DNA of 64,000 nt, taken from Campylobacter corcagiensis. GTDB lineage: Bacteria; Campylobacterota; Campylobacteria; Campylobacterales; Campylobacteraceae. The DNA lies in contig NZ_CP053842.1 in the NCBI RefSeq assembly GCF_013201645.1, positions 1,240,001-1,304,000 on the forward strand, given 5' to 3'. Of this stretch, positions 33,412 through 42,560 are shown one piece after another. The notes below the pieces were generated by a model. The model worked only from the letters and a program-made list of their open reading frames with translations. It made no database searches and had not been told where the DNA came from. Position 1 is the first letter of the stretch, and each line of letters begins with the position of its first letter. The translations under genes were made by a program, and so were the position numbers.

Positions 33412-34965
33412 TTATTTAGCGTAACTTGTCGCTCTTGTTTCTCTTATTACGCTTACTTTTATCTCACCAGGATACTGAACCCTAGCTTCAATATCTTGTG
33501 CTATTTCCTTAGCCACTAAAATCGCTTCATCGTCATTTACTAAATTTGCATTTGCTATGACCCTTACTTCACGACCTGCATTTATAGCGTAAGCCTGTTT
33601 TACGCCATCCTTACTTGTAGCGATATCTTCTATCTCGCTAACTCTTTTCAGAAAGCTTTCAAGCACTTCTCTTCTTGCTCCAGGTCTAGCCGCACTTAAA
33701 GTATCTGCTGTACAAACAGCAGCACACTCTATAGTCTCAGCTTCTTCATGGCCGTGGTGAGCATAGATTGCATTTATAACAACAGGATGCTCTTTGTAGC
33801 GTCTACAGACTTCAGCTCCTAAATCCACATGACTTCCTTCATAATCATGAGTTAAAGCCTTACCAATATCATGAAGAAGTCCAGCACGCCTTGCTAAATT
33901 TCCATCTCCACCTGTTTCATCTGCTATTATTCCTGCAAGATGAGCAACTTCAAGACTGTGAGCAAGAGCGTTTTGTCCATAACTTGCTCTAAATTTTAGC
34001 TTTCCAATTAACTTTAAAAGTTCAGGATGTATGCCATTTAGCCCCAAATCCATCGCTATATTTTCACCCTCTTCTAAGATGCTATCTTCAAATTCTTTAC
34101 TAACTTTTTCGTATAGCTCTTCTATTCTAGCAGGCTGAATTCTACCATCTTCAACTAAAAGTTCAATAACTTTAGTTGCAATTGCTCTTCTGTAAAGGTT
34201 AAAACTACTAAGAACTATAGCATGAGGCGTGTCATCGATGATTACATCAACGCCAAGCACCATTTCAAGGGTTTTGATATTTCGCCCTTCTTTGCCGATT
34301 ATTCGCCCTTTTAACTCATCATTTTTTATATCAACAACATTTATAAGCCTCTCAGCTGCATACTCGCCAGCAAATCTAGTCGTAGCTTGAGCGATGATAT
34401 AATTAGCTCTTTTTTTGGCCTCTCTTTTTGCCTCTTCTTCATATTTCCTTACGATGTGAGCGATATCTCCACGACTTTTTTCTTCAACCCTTCTTAAAAC
34501 TTCCTCTTTTGCCTCATCTTCTGTTAAACCAGCAGCGTGTTCTAAAATTTTAAGTGCTTCAGCAATTTTACTTTCATAGCTTTTCTTTAAGCTAATACCT
34601 TCATCATAGGTATTAATAGCTTCTTTTTTATCTTTTTCAAGCTCTATTTGGCTTTTGCTTAAATTCTCTTTTTCTTCGTCTAAAATTCGCTCTTTTTTCT
34701 CTAGTTCACTAAATTTAAGATCAAATTCTTTTTGAAGCTTACTTCCTTTATCTTCGTAGGCTTTTTTAGCATCAAATTCAGCCTGTTTTACAGTTAGCTT
34801 TGCATCTTTTAAGATACTTTTAGCTTCGTATTCTATGGCTTTTGCTTTTGCTTTTGCCTGTTCTACAAAAATCTCATAGTTTGCTTCATTTATCCTTTTA
34901 GCGACTAGATATCCACCTCCAACTCCCACTGCACCGACTCCTAAGCCTAATAAAATCTCTATCAT
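33412..34965 (-). CDS. rny: Ribonuclease Y
   Basis: A 517-residue membrane-anchored endoribonuclease that starts mRNA decay. Order: N-terminal anchor (LLGLGVGAVGVGGGYLVA), long coiled coil (residues about 30-200), KH domain (GRIIGKEGRNIKTLE), HD domain with HSLEVAHLAG and GLLHDIGKALTH, and the C-terminal domain ending VIRETRATSYAK. All catalytic HD residues are present. It overlaps the 5-FCL gene upstream by 68 bases in another frame, an unusually long overlap. Confidence 0.96.
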   Translation of the reverse strand: MIEILLGLGVGAVGVGGGYLVAKRINEANYEIFVEQAKAKAKAIEYEAKSILKDAKLTVKQAEFDAKKAYEDKGSKLQKEFDLKFSELEKKERILDEEKENLSKSQIELEKDKKEAINTYDEGISLKKSYESKIAEALKILEHAAGLTEDEAKEEVLRRVEEKSRGDIAHIVRKYEEEAKREAKKRANYIIAQATTRFAGEYAAERLINVVDIKNDELKGRIIGKEGRNIKTLEMVLGVDVIIDDTPHAIVLSSFNLYRRAIATKVIELLVEDGRIQPARIEELYEKVSKEFEDSILEEGENIAMDLGLNGIHPELLKLIGKLKFRASYGQNALAHSLEVAHLAGIIADETGGDGNLARRAGLLHDIGKALTHDYEGSHVDLGAEVCRRYKEHPVVINAIYAHHGHEEAETIECAAVCTADTLSAARPGARREVLESFLKRVSEIEDIATSKDGVKQAYAINAGREVRVIANANLVNDDEAILVAKEIAQDIEARVQYPGEIKVSVIRETRATSYAK

Positions 34966-35521
34966 TTTTGCCTCTAATATAACTTTTTTTTGGAGTTAGA
35001 TAAATATCACATTTTATGTCATAATCAAGTGTAACAATATCCTTTAAAAACATATCTTTTATACCTACAAATACTATTTTTGGTCTGTAACCAAGTTTGC
35101 TAAAAAAAATATCATAATAACCCTTGCCATGACCGATCCTAGCCAAATTTCCATCAACTCCAACAACTGGAACTACAGCTAAATCTACTCTCTTTTCGAA
35201 GGCATTTTGATTATTTGTCTCTTTTATTCCAAATTTTGACCTGTGAAAAGGTAGTCTTAATTTTACCATTTTAAAACTGATATTTTCCATAAATGGAACG
35301 AGTAATTGTGAGTTACTAGACAACTTGCCTCTTAAAAGCAAGACATTTGGTTCAAATTTTGTTGGCACAAACAGCAAAATTCTCTTGTAATTATAAAATT
35401 TAATTATTCTACATAAATTTAAAATCACAGAATAATGCTTACATTTTGCACTAAATTTTATCTCTTTTTTAAGAGAATTTTTGGCAAATTTTCTAAACTC
35501 ATCTTTTTTCATATCAACCAT
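34898..35521 (-). CDS. 5-formyltetrahydrofolate cyclo-ligase
   Basis: A 207-residue enzyme (MTHFS type) that converts 5-formyl-THF to 5,10-methenyl-THF using ATP. Motifs: KDEFRKFAKNSLKK at the start, VDLAVVPVVGVDGNLARIGHGKGYYD (catalytic GxGxGYYD loop, split here by eye), and KCDIYLTPKK near the end. An ATG at 35512 is an alternative start. Its C-terminal 22 residues (KNDRDFIRLRSRCSG...) run over the rny start, so the final part may be a frame extension rather than conserved protein. Confidence 0.86.
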   Translation of the reverse strand: MVDMKKDEFRKFAKNSLKKEIKFSAKCKHYSVILNLCRIIKFYNYKRILLFVPTKFEPNVLLLRGKLSSNSQLLVPFMENISFKMVKLRLPFHRSKFGIKETNNQNAFEKRVDLAVVPVVGVDGNLARIGHGKGYYDIFFSKLGYRPKIVFVGIKDMFLKDIVTLDYDIKCDIYLTPKKSYIRGKNDRDFIRLRSRCSGSWRWISSR

Positions 35522-35586
35522 TTACAGAAATTTCAGTTAGTAAAGATATAATAATACACTTATTTTTAAAACACTAAGGAAATTTA

Positions 35587-36228
35587 ATGAAATTTAGACA
35601 TTTATTTATCGCTTGTTTGCTAGTTTTTATAGTAGGTTGTGATAATAAAGAAGAAGAAAAAACAAATGAAGATGCAGAAGTTACGCAAATTCCAGCAACA
35701 GAAGCTAAGTTAACACAAAATTTAAACGCTCCTTTTAATTTAGAGATGATTGATGGCGAAATTTTTACCATGATAAGAAAAGATGGTGGTTTTGATATGG
35801 GAGATGGAAGTCATACTACGCTTTTTGTATACTGGGCAACTTGGTGCCCACCTTGCATTATTGAAATAAAACCACTAAATAATCTATCTAAAAATTTTGG
35901 AAAAAAACTAAAAATAATTAGCGTTTTAGTAAATGATCCAATAGGCGATGACGAGATAAAAGATTTTATCAAAAAGCATAACATAGACTACTCCATTACA
36001 AGAGATAGCGAGACTTTGATTAAATCAATTGGCGGGATAAAAGGAATTCCTTTTATGGTGCTTTATGATAGCAATGGAAACTACGATAGACACTACTTTG
36101 GCATAATAGCAGAAGAGATGCTTCAAAAAGATATAGAAAAGCTAACAGGAGATCTTGAAGTTAAAAAAGATAGCAATGAAACTGAAGAAGAAAATGATAA
36201 TAATGTTACAAAGGAAGATAAAAAGTGA
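35587..36228 (+). CDS. TlpA/ResA-like thioredoxin-fold lipoprotein
   Basis: A 213-residue lipoprotein: signal ends in IVGC with the lipidated Cys near residue 18, then an acidic linker, a thioredoxin fold with the redox motif WATWCPPC, and the cis-Pro segment GIKGIPFMVLYD. The last 25 residues are acidic and low complexity. Such proteins reduce disulfides in the periplasm, for example during cytochrome c maturation. Overlaps ftsY by 4 bases (GTGA). Conserved next to ftsY in this group as far as I recall. Confidence 0.88.
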   Translation: MKFRHLFIACLLVFIVGCDNKEEEKTNEDAEVTQIPATEAKLTQNLNAPFNLEMIDGEIFTMIRKDGGFDMGDGSHTTLFVYWATWCPPCIIEIKPLNNLSKNFGKKLKIISVLVNDPIGDDEIKDFIKKHNIDYSITRDSETLIKSIGGIKGIPFMVLYDSNGNYDRHYFGIIAEEMLQKDIEKLTGDLEVKKDSNETEEENDNNVTKEDKK

Positions 36229-37091
36229 TTAATTTTTTTAAAAAAGGTCTAGCTAAAACAGCTGAAATTTTAAAATCCGCAAAACCAAATGACTCTAAAA
36301 TCTCAAAAGAGATTCTAGAAGAGATGCTGCTTGAAGCAGATGTTGACTATGAGATAGTCAATGAAATCATCTATTACCTGCCGCCAAGTGATGAGATAAA
36401 AAGAGATGATCTAAAACGCGTAATGAGTAGTTATTTTATGTATGAACACAACACAAAAATAGACACTAAGCCCTTTGTTGAACTAATACTTGGTGTAAAT
36501 GGTGCTGGAAAGACAACAACTATCGCAAAATTAGCAAATTTATATAAAAATAGTGGAAAAAAGGTAATCCTTGGAGCGTGTGATACATTTAGAGCTGGTG
36601 CGATCGAGCAACTTAGACAGTGGAGCATAAAAATAGACGTTCCTATCATAGCTACAAAACAGGGTCACGACCCAGCAAGCGTGGCTTATGATGCTATAAG
36701 TTCAGCTGTAGCAAAGGGATTTGACAGTGTCTTAATAGATACAGCAGGACGCCTTCAAAACCAAAAAAACCTAGCAAACGAGCTAGAAAAAATCGTAAGA
36801 ATTTCAAATAAAGCTTTGGATAAAGCGCCACATAGAAAAATAATTATATTAGATGCAACTCAGGGAAACAACTCTTACGCTCAAGCAAAAGCCTTTAATG
36901 AGATAGTAAAACTTGATGGTGTTATCATCACAAAGCTTGATGGAACGCCAAAAGGTGGTGCACTTTTTAGCATAGCAAGAGAGCTTGAAATTCCTATACT
37001 TTATATAGGCGTAGGAGAAAAAATGGAGGATTTAGTCAAATTTAACCCTGATGAATTTTTAGATACGCTTCTTGATGCGATATTTGAGTAG
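36225..37091 (+). CDS. ftsY: Signal recognition particle receptor FtsY
   Basis: A 288-residue SRP GTPase that docks ribosomes making membrane proteins. N domain residues 1-85, G domain from VNGAGKTTTIAKLA, with DTFRAGAIEQLRQW, DTAGRLQNQ and ITKLDGTPKGGALFSI. The acidic A domain of enterobacteria is absent, as is normal here. Start GTG at 36225 within the previous stop; AAGGAAGATAAAAA precedes it. Followed by the VanZ-like gene with a 17-base overlap. Confidence 0.96.
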   Translation: MINFFKKGLAKTAEILKSAKPNDSKISKEILEEMLLEADVDYEIVNEIIYYLPPSDEIKRDDLKRVMSSYFMYEHNTKIDTKPFVELILGVNGAGKTTTIAKLANLYKNSGKKVILGACDTFRAGAIEQLRQWSIKIDVPIIATKQGHDPASVAYDAISSAVAKGFDSVLIDTAGRLQNQKNLANELEKIVRISNKALDKAPHRKIIILDATQGNNSYAQAKAFNEIVKLDGVIITKLDGTPKGGALFSIARELEIPILYIGVGEKMEDLVKFNPDEFLDTLLDAIFE

Positions 37092-37416
37092 AGTTTTATT
37101 TTTTATAGCACTTTTAGGAGTGGAGTATCTATCTTTTACCCCTAAAAATATCGCTATAATTCAAAATTCTTGGGATAAATTTAACCACTTTGTGGCATTT
37201 TTTGCACTTACATTTTTACTAAATTTAGGGTTTAATCTAAAATTTAAAACTAAGATAATCATTCTTTTGGTGATTGCTTTTCAAATTGAAATAGTTCAAA
37301 GCTTTTTAGATTTTAGAGAATTTAGCTTATTAGATATAGTTGCTGATATGGTTGGTGTGGGATTTGGCATTATAGGATATAAAATTTATAAAAAGGCTTT
37401 AAATGGCAAAATCTAA
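37075..37416 (+). CDS. VanZ-like small membrane protein
   Basis: A 113-residue protein with about four hydrophobic helices. The motif DKFNHFVAFFALTFLL and EIVQSFLDFREFSLLDIVAD fit the VanZ-like family (conserved D/H on helix 2 and E...F..R...D.). Function unclear outside vancomycin-type clusters. The start is ATG 37075 (or TTG 37072), inside the ftsY end; its own end overlaps radA by 14 bases. Part of the tlpA-ftsY-vanZ-radA run. Confidence 0.78.
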   Translation: MRYLSRVLFFIALLGVEYLSFTPKNIAIIQNSWDKFNHFVAFFALTFLLNLGFNLKFKTKIIILLVIAFQIEIVQSFLDFREFSLLDIVADMVGVGFGIIGYKIYKKALNGKI

Positions 37417-38743
37417 AAAAACAACATTTGAGTGTTCTGCTTGTGGAAATTTACAAGCAAAATGGATGGGTAAATGTCCAGAATGTGGAGCTTGGGATAG
37501 TTTTGTAGAGTTAAAACAAAGCGAAGTAGAGTTTTTAAAAAGTGTAGCAAAACAAAGTGCTGTTACGCCAAAAGCTCAAAAAATCACAGAGATTAAAGTA
37601 GAACAGATTAAGCGTATAAGCACCGATGATAGCGAACTTGACCTTGTTTTAGGTGGCGGTATAGTTGAAGGCTCGCTTGTTTTAATAGGTGGAAGTCCAG
37701 GAATTGGCAAATCAACTTTGCTTCTTAAAATTTCATCAAACCTTGCTAAAAACGGACTAAAAACCCTGTATGTAAGTGGCGAAGAGAGCTTAAGTCAGAT
37801 AAAGCTTCGTGCAAATAGGCTTGATGCAGTAGCTGAAAATCTCTATCTTTTGGCTGAAATTTCACTTGAAAATATCAAAAATGAGCTTACAAACAATTAT
37901 AAAATTTTAGTAATTGATAGCATTCAAACTCTTTATAGCGAGGCGATAAGCTCTGCACCTGGGTCAGTTTCTCAAGTTAGAGAGATAACATTTGAACTTA
38001 TGCGTATAGCAAAAGAGCGTGGAATTTGTATATTTATCATCGGTCATATTACAAAAGAAGGCTCAATCGCAGGACCTAGAGTCCTAGAACATATGGTTGA
38101 TGTGGTGCTTTATTTTGAAGGCGATGCAAGCAAAGAACTTAGAATTTTAAGGGGATTTAAAAACCGTTTTGGCTCAACTAGTGAAGTTGGTATTTTTGAG
38201 ATGAGTAGTAGTGGTTTAATACCTGCAAAAGATGCAAACAGTAGATTTTTCACACGCGGCGAAGCAGCAAGTGGAAGTGCAATAACAGTTATAATGGAAG
38301 GCTCTCGCCCTTTAATCTTAGAAGTTCAAGCTTTAGTTTGTGAAAGCTCTTACCCAAAAAGAAGTGCAACAGGTTATGATAAAAACCGTCTTGATATGAT
38401 AATTGCTCTACTTGATCGTAAAATGGGAATTTTACTTGGCGGATATGATGTTTTTGTAAGCGTAATTGGTGGAGTTAAGATTAGTGAAACAGCGGCAGAT
38501 TTAGCCGTTGTAGCAGCAATTGTAAGTAGTTTTAAAAATCGCCCCATTAGTAAAGAGAGTCTATTTTTAGGCGAGGTAAGCTTAAATGGTGAAATTCGTG
38601 AAATACCAAATTTAGAAAGCCGCGTAAAAGAGGCAAATTTACAAAATTTCAAAACAATAATCGCTCCAAACAGAATTTCAAATACAAAAGGGGTGAAATT
38701 TTTTGTAACAAAGGAAATACGCCAAATTTTAGAATGGATGTAA
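37403..38743 (+). CDS. radA: DNA repair protein RadA
   Basis: A 446-residue RecA-related ATPase that drives branch migration in recombination. Residues 9-28 form the Cys4 zinc finger (CSACGNLQAKWMGKCPECG). Walker A is GGSPGIGKST, Walker B LVIDSIQTLY. The RadA-specific FKNRFGST follows, and a Lon-like C-terminal domain has VSVIGGVKISETAADLAV and SLNGEIREI. All key residues are intact. Coupled to the VanZ-like gene. Confidence 0.96.
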   Translation: MAKSKKTTFECSACGNLQAKWMGKCPECGAWDSFVELKQSEVEFLKSVAKQSAVTPKAQKITEIKVEQIKRISTDDSELDLVLGGGIVEGSLVLIGGSPGIGKSTLLLKISSNLAKNGLKTLYVSGEESLSQIKLRANRLDAVAENLYLLAEISLENIKNELTNNYKILVIDSIQTLYSEAISSAPGSVSQVREITFELMRIAKERGICIFIIGHITKEGSIAGPRVLEHMVDVVLYFEGDASKELRILRGFKNRFGSTSEVGIFEMSSSGLIPAKDANSRFFTRGEAASGSAITVIMEGSRPLILEVQALVCESSYPKRSATGYDKNRLDMIIALLDRKMGILLGGYDVFVSVIGGVKISETAADLAVVAAIVSSFKNRPISKESLFLGEVSLNGEIREIPNLESRVKEANLQNFKTIIAPNRISNTKGVKFFVTKEIRQILEWM

Positions 38744-38848
38744 AATTTACTAATTTTGTCTGCTTTAAAACATACAGCTTAAAAATAGGTGCTAAATCTA
38801 TTATTTTTGTGATATAATAAATATAACTTAATTTTCTAAGGAATAGCT

Positions 38849-39892
38849 ATGAGTAATACTACAGATAAAATCAAAAACTTTGATGAAGAGTATATTAAAA
38901 TAACAAACGGGCTTATTAGAAGTATTGCTGATGAGAGTATATCGGTGTTTGGTATTAATAGCTTCTTTAAAAATATCGCTGTTTACGCAGCAAATCAGAT
39001 AGATAATATCAAACTAGCAACTAAGATTTTTGATATAGATGAAAGACAGATATCTTCTCATAAAAAAGGCTATGACTTTTTAGTAAATGAGCTTGATAAG
39101 ATGTGTTCTATCGTAAATGATGAACCTTATGAGGTGATAAAACTAGCTATTTTTTTGGTGTATTGGGCGGATGAGAATATCTTTAGACATAACTATGCTT
39201 TGCTAAAACAAATTTCTTTAATAGAATCAGGAATTTCACCAAAAAGAGCTTATAATATTATTAATTTTAAAGATACACCTTTAACCTTAACAAAAGCTTA
39301 TAGCTTGCTAATATCTAAAATTTTAGAGAAAAATGAAAAACTTGTAGGAGTAAATAAAAACATAAAATACAACTTACAAGACATAAAAGATAGACTTAAA
39401 AAAATGGAAGAGAAGGCATTTTCGGTTCTTGACCCAGTAACTGATTTGCCAAATCGCTCAAAAGCTTTAGAAATTTTACAAACTCTCATTCCAAAGGGTG
39501 TTTCTGTGATGATAATACTACTGACAAACTATAAAGATTTAATAAATCTAAAAGGTTTGGAAAGTGCAGATACACTGCTTATTAAGGTTATAAACTCAAT
39601 AAAAAATCTTATAAGAAGTGATGATATGCTATTTTCAACTAAAAAAGGTGAACTTATGCTTTTATCACCTAATATAAATGAAACCGGTGCAATAAGTATT
39701 GCAAATTTACTACTAAACAGAGTTCCAAAAGATAGTAGCATTACAGAAGAGCTCAAAGGATATAATAAACTATCAATAAATATAGGAATTTCTATATCAA
39801 ACAGCAACAGTACTGTAACCAGTATGCTTCAAACTGCTGATAAAAATTTAAAAGTATCTATACAAAAAGGTGATAATGAATTTGTTATTTAA
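38849..39892 (+). CDS. Protein with degenerate GGDEF domain
   Basis: A 347-residue cytoplasmic protein. Residues 1-185 are helical with no recognised domain. From residue 190 the start of a GGDEF domain is evident (DPVTDLPNRSKALEIL), but the catalytic GGDEF is replaced by KKGEL (TKKGELMLLSP), so no cyclase activity is expected. The end keeps the usual SINIGISIS and LLQTADKNL-like helix. It could bind c-di-GMP or act as a protein-interaction module. Standalone gene; AAGGAATAGCT precedes the ATG. Confidence 0.75.
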   Translation: MSNTTDKIKNFDEEYIKITNGLIRSIADESISVFGINSFFKNIAVYAANQIDNIKLATKIFDIDERQISSHKKGYDFLVNELDKMCSIVNDEPYEVIKLAIFLVYWADENIFRHNYALLKQISLIESGISPKRAYNIINFKDTPLTLTKAYSLLISKILEKNEKLVGVNKNIKYNLQDIKDRLKKMEEKAFSVLDPVTDLPNRSKALEILQTLIPKGVSVMIILLTNYKDLINLKGLESADTLLIKVINSIKNLIRSDDMLFSTKKGELMLLSPNINETGAISIANLLLNRVPKDSSITEELKGYNKLSINIGISISNSNSTVTSMLQTADKNLKVSIQKGDNEFVI

Positions 39893-39899
39893 TGATTAT

Positions 39900-39921
39900 A
39901 AGGGGTAAAATTCTACCCCTT
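39900..39921. terminator. Bidirectional terminator
   Basis: AAGGGGTA and TACCCCTT form a perfect 8-bp stem around AAATTC, between the convergent GGDEF-like and dps genes; A/T tracts lie on both sides. Confidence 0.8.
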
Positions 39922-39933
39922 AAATTACTTCTT

Positions 39934-40374
39934 TTACTCTGCTAGAGTTTGTCTAAGCATCCATAGTTCTTTTTCATATTTAGCTATATTATCCTCAGCT
40001 AAAGCAACTGTAACTCTATCGTCAGCTTCATCTGCGATTTCTGCTAATTCATTGAATTGCTCAAGTAGATAAGTATAGTCTTTTTTAACTAGTTCTACAA
40101 CCTCTTTACAACTAAAAGAGTCAGCTTTAACTCTTGGGCATTTTGCTTTTTCAGTTAACTCTTTAGGGCAAACCAAAGCTTTTCCACCAATCATAAGTGC
40201 TCTTTCTGCAACTTCATCAAAAAGCTCACCTAGATGAGTATATGCACACTCTGTTGCTTCATGAATAGCATGAAATTGACTTCCTTTTACATTCCAATGA
40301 TAATTGTGAAATTGAACGCTTAAAACTAAAGCGTCAGCTTGAATTTGGTTTAATTTTTCTACAACTTTTGACAT
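39934..40374 (-). CDS. dps: Dps ferritin-like DNA-binding protein
   Basis: A 146-residue Dps that stores iron and protects DNA from peroxide in a 12-subunit shell. The ferroxidase site spans subunits: QFHNYHWNVKGSQFHAIHE gives the His and Glu/Asp ligands, and YTHLGELFDEVAERALMIGG is the second helix. The N-terminus lacks a Lys-rich tail. The ATG follows AAGGAGACAAA. The promoter holds an ATAAT/ATTAT palindrome suited to Fur/PerR-type control. Confidence 0.94.
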   Translation of the reverse strand: MSKVVEKLNQIQADALVLSVQFHNYHWNVKGSQFHAIHEATECAYTHLGELFDEVAERALMIGGKALVCPKELTEKAKCPRVKADSFSCKEVVELVKKDYTYLLEQFNELAEIADEADDRVTVALAEDNIAKYEKELWMLRQTLAE

Positions 40375-40394
40375 TTTGTCTCCTTAATAATTTG

Positions 40395-40409
40395 ATAATG
40401 AGTATTATA
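40395..40409 (-). promoter_or_regulatory. dps promoter with Fur/PerR-like palindrome
   Basis: ATAAT-GAGT-ATTAT is a 5-bp inverted repeat. On the minus strand it includes TATAAT (40409-40404), a likely -10 box about 30 bases before the dps ATG. The AT-rich palindrome resembles Fur or PerR boxes, an inference only. Confidence 0.4.
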
Positions 40410-40476
40410 GCAAGCAAAAGTAAACAATAAATTTTATTATCTAATATTTGACTATAAATTTTACAAATAATCAAAT

Positions 40477-41688
40477 TTATTTAGATAACATCATCTTTAA
40501 GATTCTCTTGCCAACCTCAACACCTGGCTGGTCGTAAGTGTTTATATTAAGCATAATGCCTGCTGCACTTGTTAATAACATATAATAATAGATCAAATAC
40601 CCGCAATGCCACTCATCTATTTTTTCTAAAGTTATAAGATCAGTGCTAATACCTTCATTTATAACAGCTCTCATTGTGCTGTCGCACTGCAAATTCAAAA
40701 CTTCACTTATATTTAGTCCATTTGTAAAATCGCAACTATCTAAGAATTCAAGACTTAAATTTGAAGCACTATCTTTATCAGCCCAATCTAAAACTTTTAT
40801 AAATGTCACTGTTTTATCTTTTGTTCCATCCATTATAAGCTGTAAAAATGAGTGCTGGTCGCGACTTCCAATAAGAGAAATAGGCGTAAGTCCAACCCTT
40901 TTATACTCACATCTTTTTCCAAGACTCTCAGCCCAAAGCTGAACATACCATTCGTTAAAGTGGGTAAATTTATCACCATAACTAAAAAGCACATTTGTCT
41001 TAGCACTTTTATGAGTTACAAAATGGTAAGCTTTTTGAAGTATAGAGTCATCTTTTTCATCAAAAAAGCTCTTCTTACAAGCTTTTGCACCTTTTAAAAT
41101 TTCTTTAGTATCAATCCCTAAAAATAGTAGCGGAACAATTCCTGCTGCACTAAAGACGCTAAATCTTCCACCAACATTTGCAGGAATATGAAAAATTCTA
41201 GCATTATGTTTTTCAGCAAAATGCTCTAAATTTGAGTCTGGATCTGTTATAAATATAAAATTTTCTTTAAAATTTTTAATACCGAATTTATCAATAATAT
41301 ACTTAAATATAGTGATAGTCTCTATCGTAGTTCCCGATTTTGATACTACAAAAAATAGAGTTTTGTTAAAATTTATAGAACCTAAAACGCTTTTACAAGT
41401 TGCAATGTCTAAGTTATCTAAAAAATAAGCCTTTAGTTTTGCCTTGTCTTTAAGTAAAGTATACAAAGCCTTTGTGCCAAGAGATGAGCCTCCCATACCA
41501 ATAACCACAACGCTTTCATACTCATACTCACCTGCTATTACAGATGCTTTTTCTATAAGTTTTTTGCTACCTTTTGGTAGGTGGAAATACCCTACTTTGC
41601 CACTTTCAAACTCATCATTTATTCTCCTAGCAAACTCATCAATATTTTCAAATGGTACTGTGCTAAAATTTAGACTATTTTTTACCAT
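40477..41688 (-). CDS. pgi: Glucose-6-phosphate isomerase
   Basis: A 403-residue short-form Pgi that interconverts glucose-6-P and fructose-6-P. Motifs: VIGMGGSSLGTKALY, FFVVSKSGTTIET, the phosphate loop NVGGRFSVFSAAG, and a C-terminal Lys/Gln region QPGVEVGKRI. The enterobacterial enzyme has about 550 residues; forms near 400 are normal in Campylobacterota. It overlaps galU by 14 bases, so glucose-6-P is probably channelled toward UDP-glucose or gluconeogenic sugar building for surface glycans. Confidence 0.95.
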   Translation of the reverse strand: MVKNSLNFSTVPFENIDEFARRINDEFESGKVGYFHLPKGSKKLIEKASVIAGEYEYESVVVIGMGGSSLGTKALYTLLKDKAKLKAYFLDNLDIATCKSVLGSINFNKTLFFVVSKSGTTIETITIFKYIIDKFGIKNFKENFIFITDPDSNLEHFAEKHNARIFHIPANVGGRFSVFSAAGIVPLLFLGIDTKEILKGAKACKKSFFDEKDDSILQKAYHFVTHKSAKTNVLFSYGDKFTHFNEWYVQLWAESLGKRCEYKRVGLTPISLIGSRDQHSFLQLIMDGTKDKTVTFIKVLDWADKDSASNLSLEFLDSCDFTNGLNISEVLNLQCDSTMRAVINEGISTDLITLEKIDEWHCGYLIYYYMLLTSAAGIMLNINTYDQPGVEVGKRILKMMLSK

Positions 41689-42508
41689 TTTTTAGCCTAT
41701 CATAGAAATATTTAGTTGCCTGAACAAAACCATCAAGAGAGCCACAATCAAACCTTTTACCTTTAAATTTATAAGCTATCACAATGCCCTCTTTTGCCTG
41801 CTTTAAAAGTGCGTCTGTTATCTGTATTTCGCCATTTTTACCTGCTTTTGTCTTATCTAGGCAGGTAAAAATATTTGGCGTTAAAATATATCTTCCAATT
41901 ATGGCAAGATTGCTTTTTGCCTCTTCTGGTTTTGGTTTTTCAACCATATCACTTACCATCATAAGCCCATCGTCAATCTCTCGTCCTTCAACTATACCAT
42001 ACTTTGAAACATCTTTTTTATCCACTTCCATAACAGCAACGATTGAACATCTATATTTTTCAAAAACTCTAAGCATCTGAGCCATAACACCATCGCCATT
42101 TTCATTTATACATAAATCATCAGCAAGCACCACTCCAAATGGATCATCGCCAACCAATACTTTACCTTTATTTATCGCGTCCCCTAGCCCATTCATTGAA
42201 CGCTGTCTTGTAAATGAAAAACGGCAATTATCCATAAGCTCACGGATATCTTTTAAAAGATTTTCTTTATCAGTACCTGAAATTTGGTGTTCTAACTCAT
42301 AACTTGTATCAAAATAATCTTCCAATGCTCTTTTTCCACGCCCCGTAACAAAGGCCATATGGTTCATTCCAGCTTCTCTTGCTTCATCAACACCATAGTG
42401 TATGAGTGGCTTTGTAAGTATAGGAAGCATCTCTTTTGGTAGGGATTTTGTAGCTGGTAAAAAGCGAGTTCCGTATCCTGCTGCTGGAAATAAACAAGTT
42501 TGTATCAT
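41675..42508 (-). CDS. galU: UTP-glucose-1-phosphate uridylyltransferase
   Basis: A 277-residue enzyme that forms UDP-glucose from UTP and glucose-1-P. The signature FPAAGYGTRFLPATKSLPKE is at the N-terminus, GVVLADDLCI carries the metal-binding Asp, and MVEKPKPEEAKSNLAIIGRY and FKGKRFDCGSLDGFV are typical. In front of pgi with a 14-base overlap. UDP-glucose would feed lipooligosaccharide or capsule synthesis. Confidence 0.95.
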   Translation of the reverse strand: MIQTCLFPAAGYGTRFLPATKSLPKEMLPILTKPLIHYGVDEAREAGMNHMAFVTGRGKRALEDYFDTSYELEHQISGTDKENLLKDIRELMDNCRFSFTRQRSMNGLGDAINKGKVLVGDDPFGVVLADDLCINENGDGVMAQMLRVFEKYRCSIVAVMEVDKKDVSKYGIVEGREIDDGLMMVSDMVEKPKPEEAKSNLAIIGRYILTPNIFTCLDKTKAGKNGEIQITDALLKQAKEGIVIAYKFKGKRFDCGSLDGFVQATKYFYDRLKNGKK

Positions 42509-42560
42509 GATATAACCTTTTGTAAATTTTTAAAATCTAAAAATTATATCAAATTTTATC

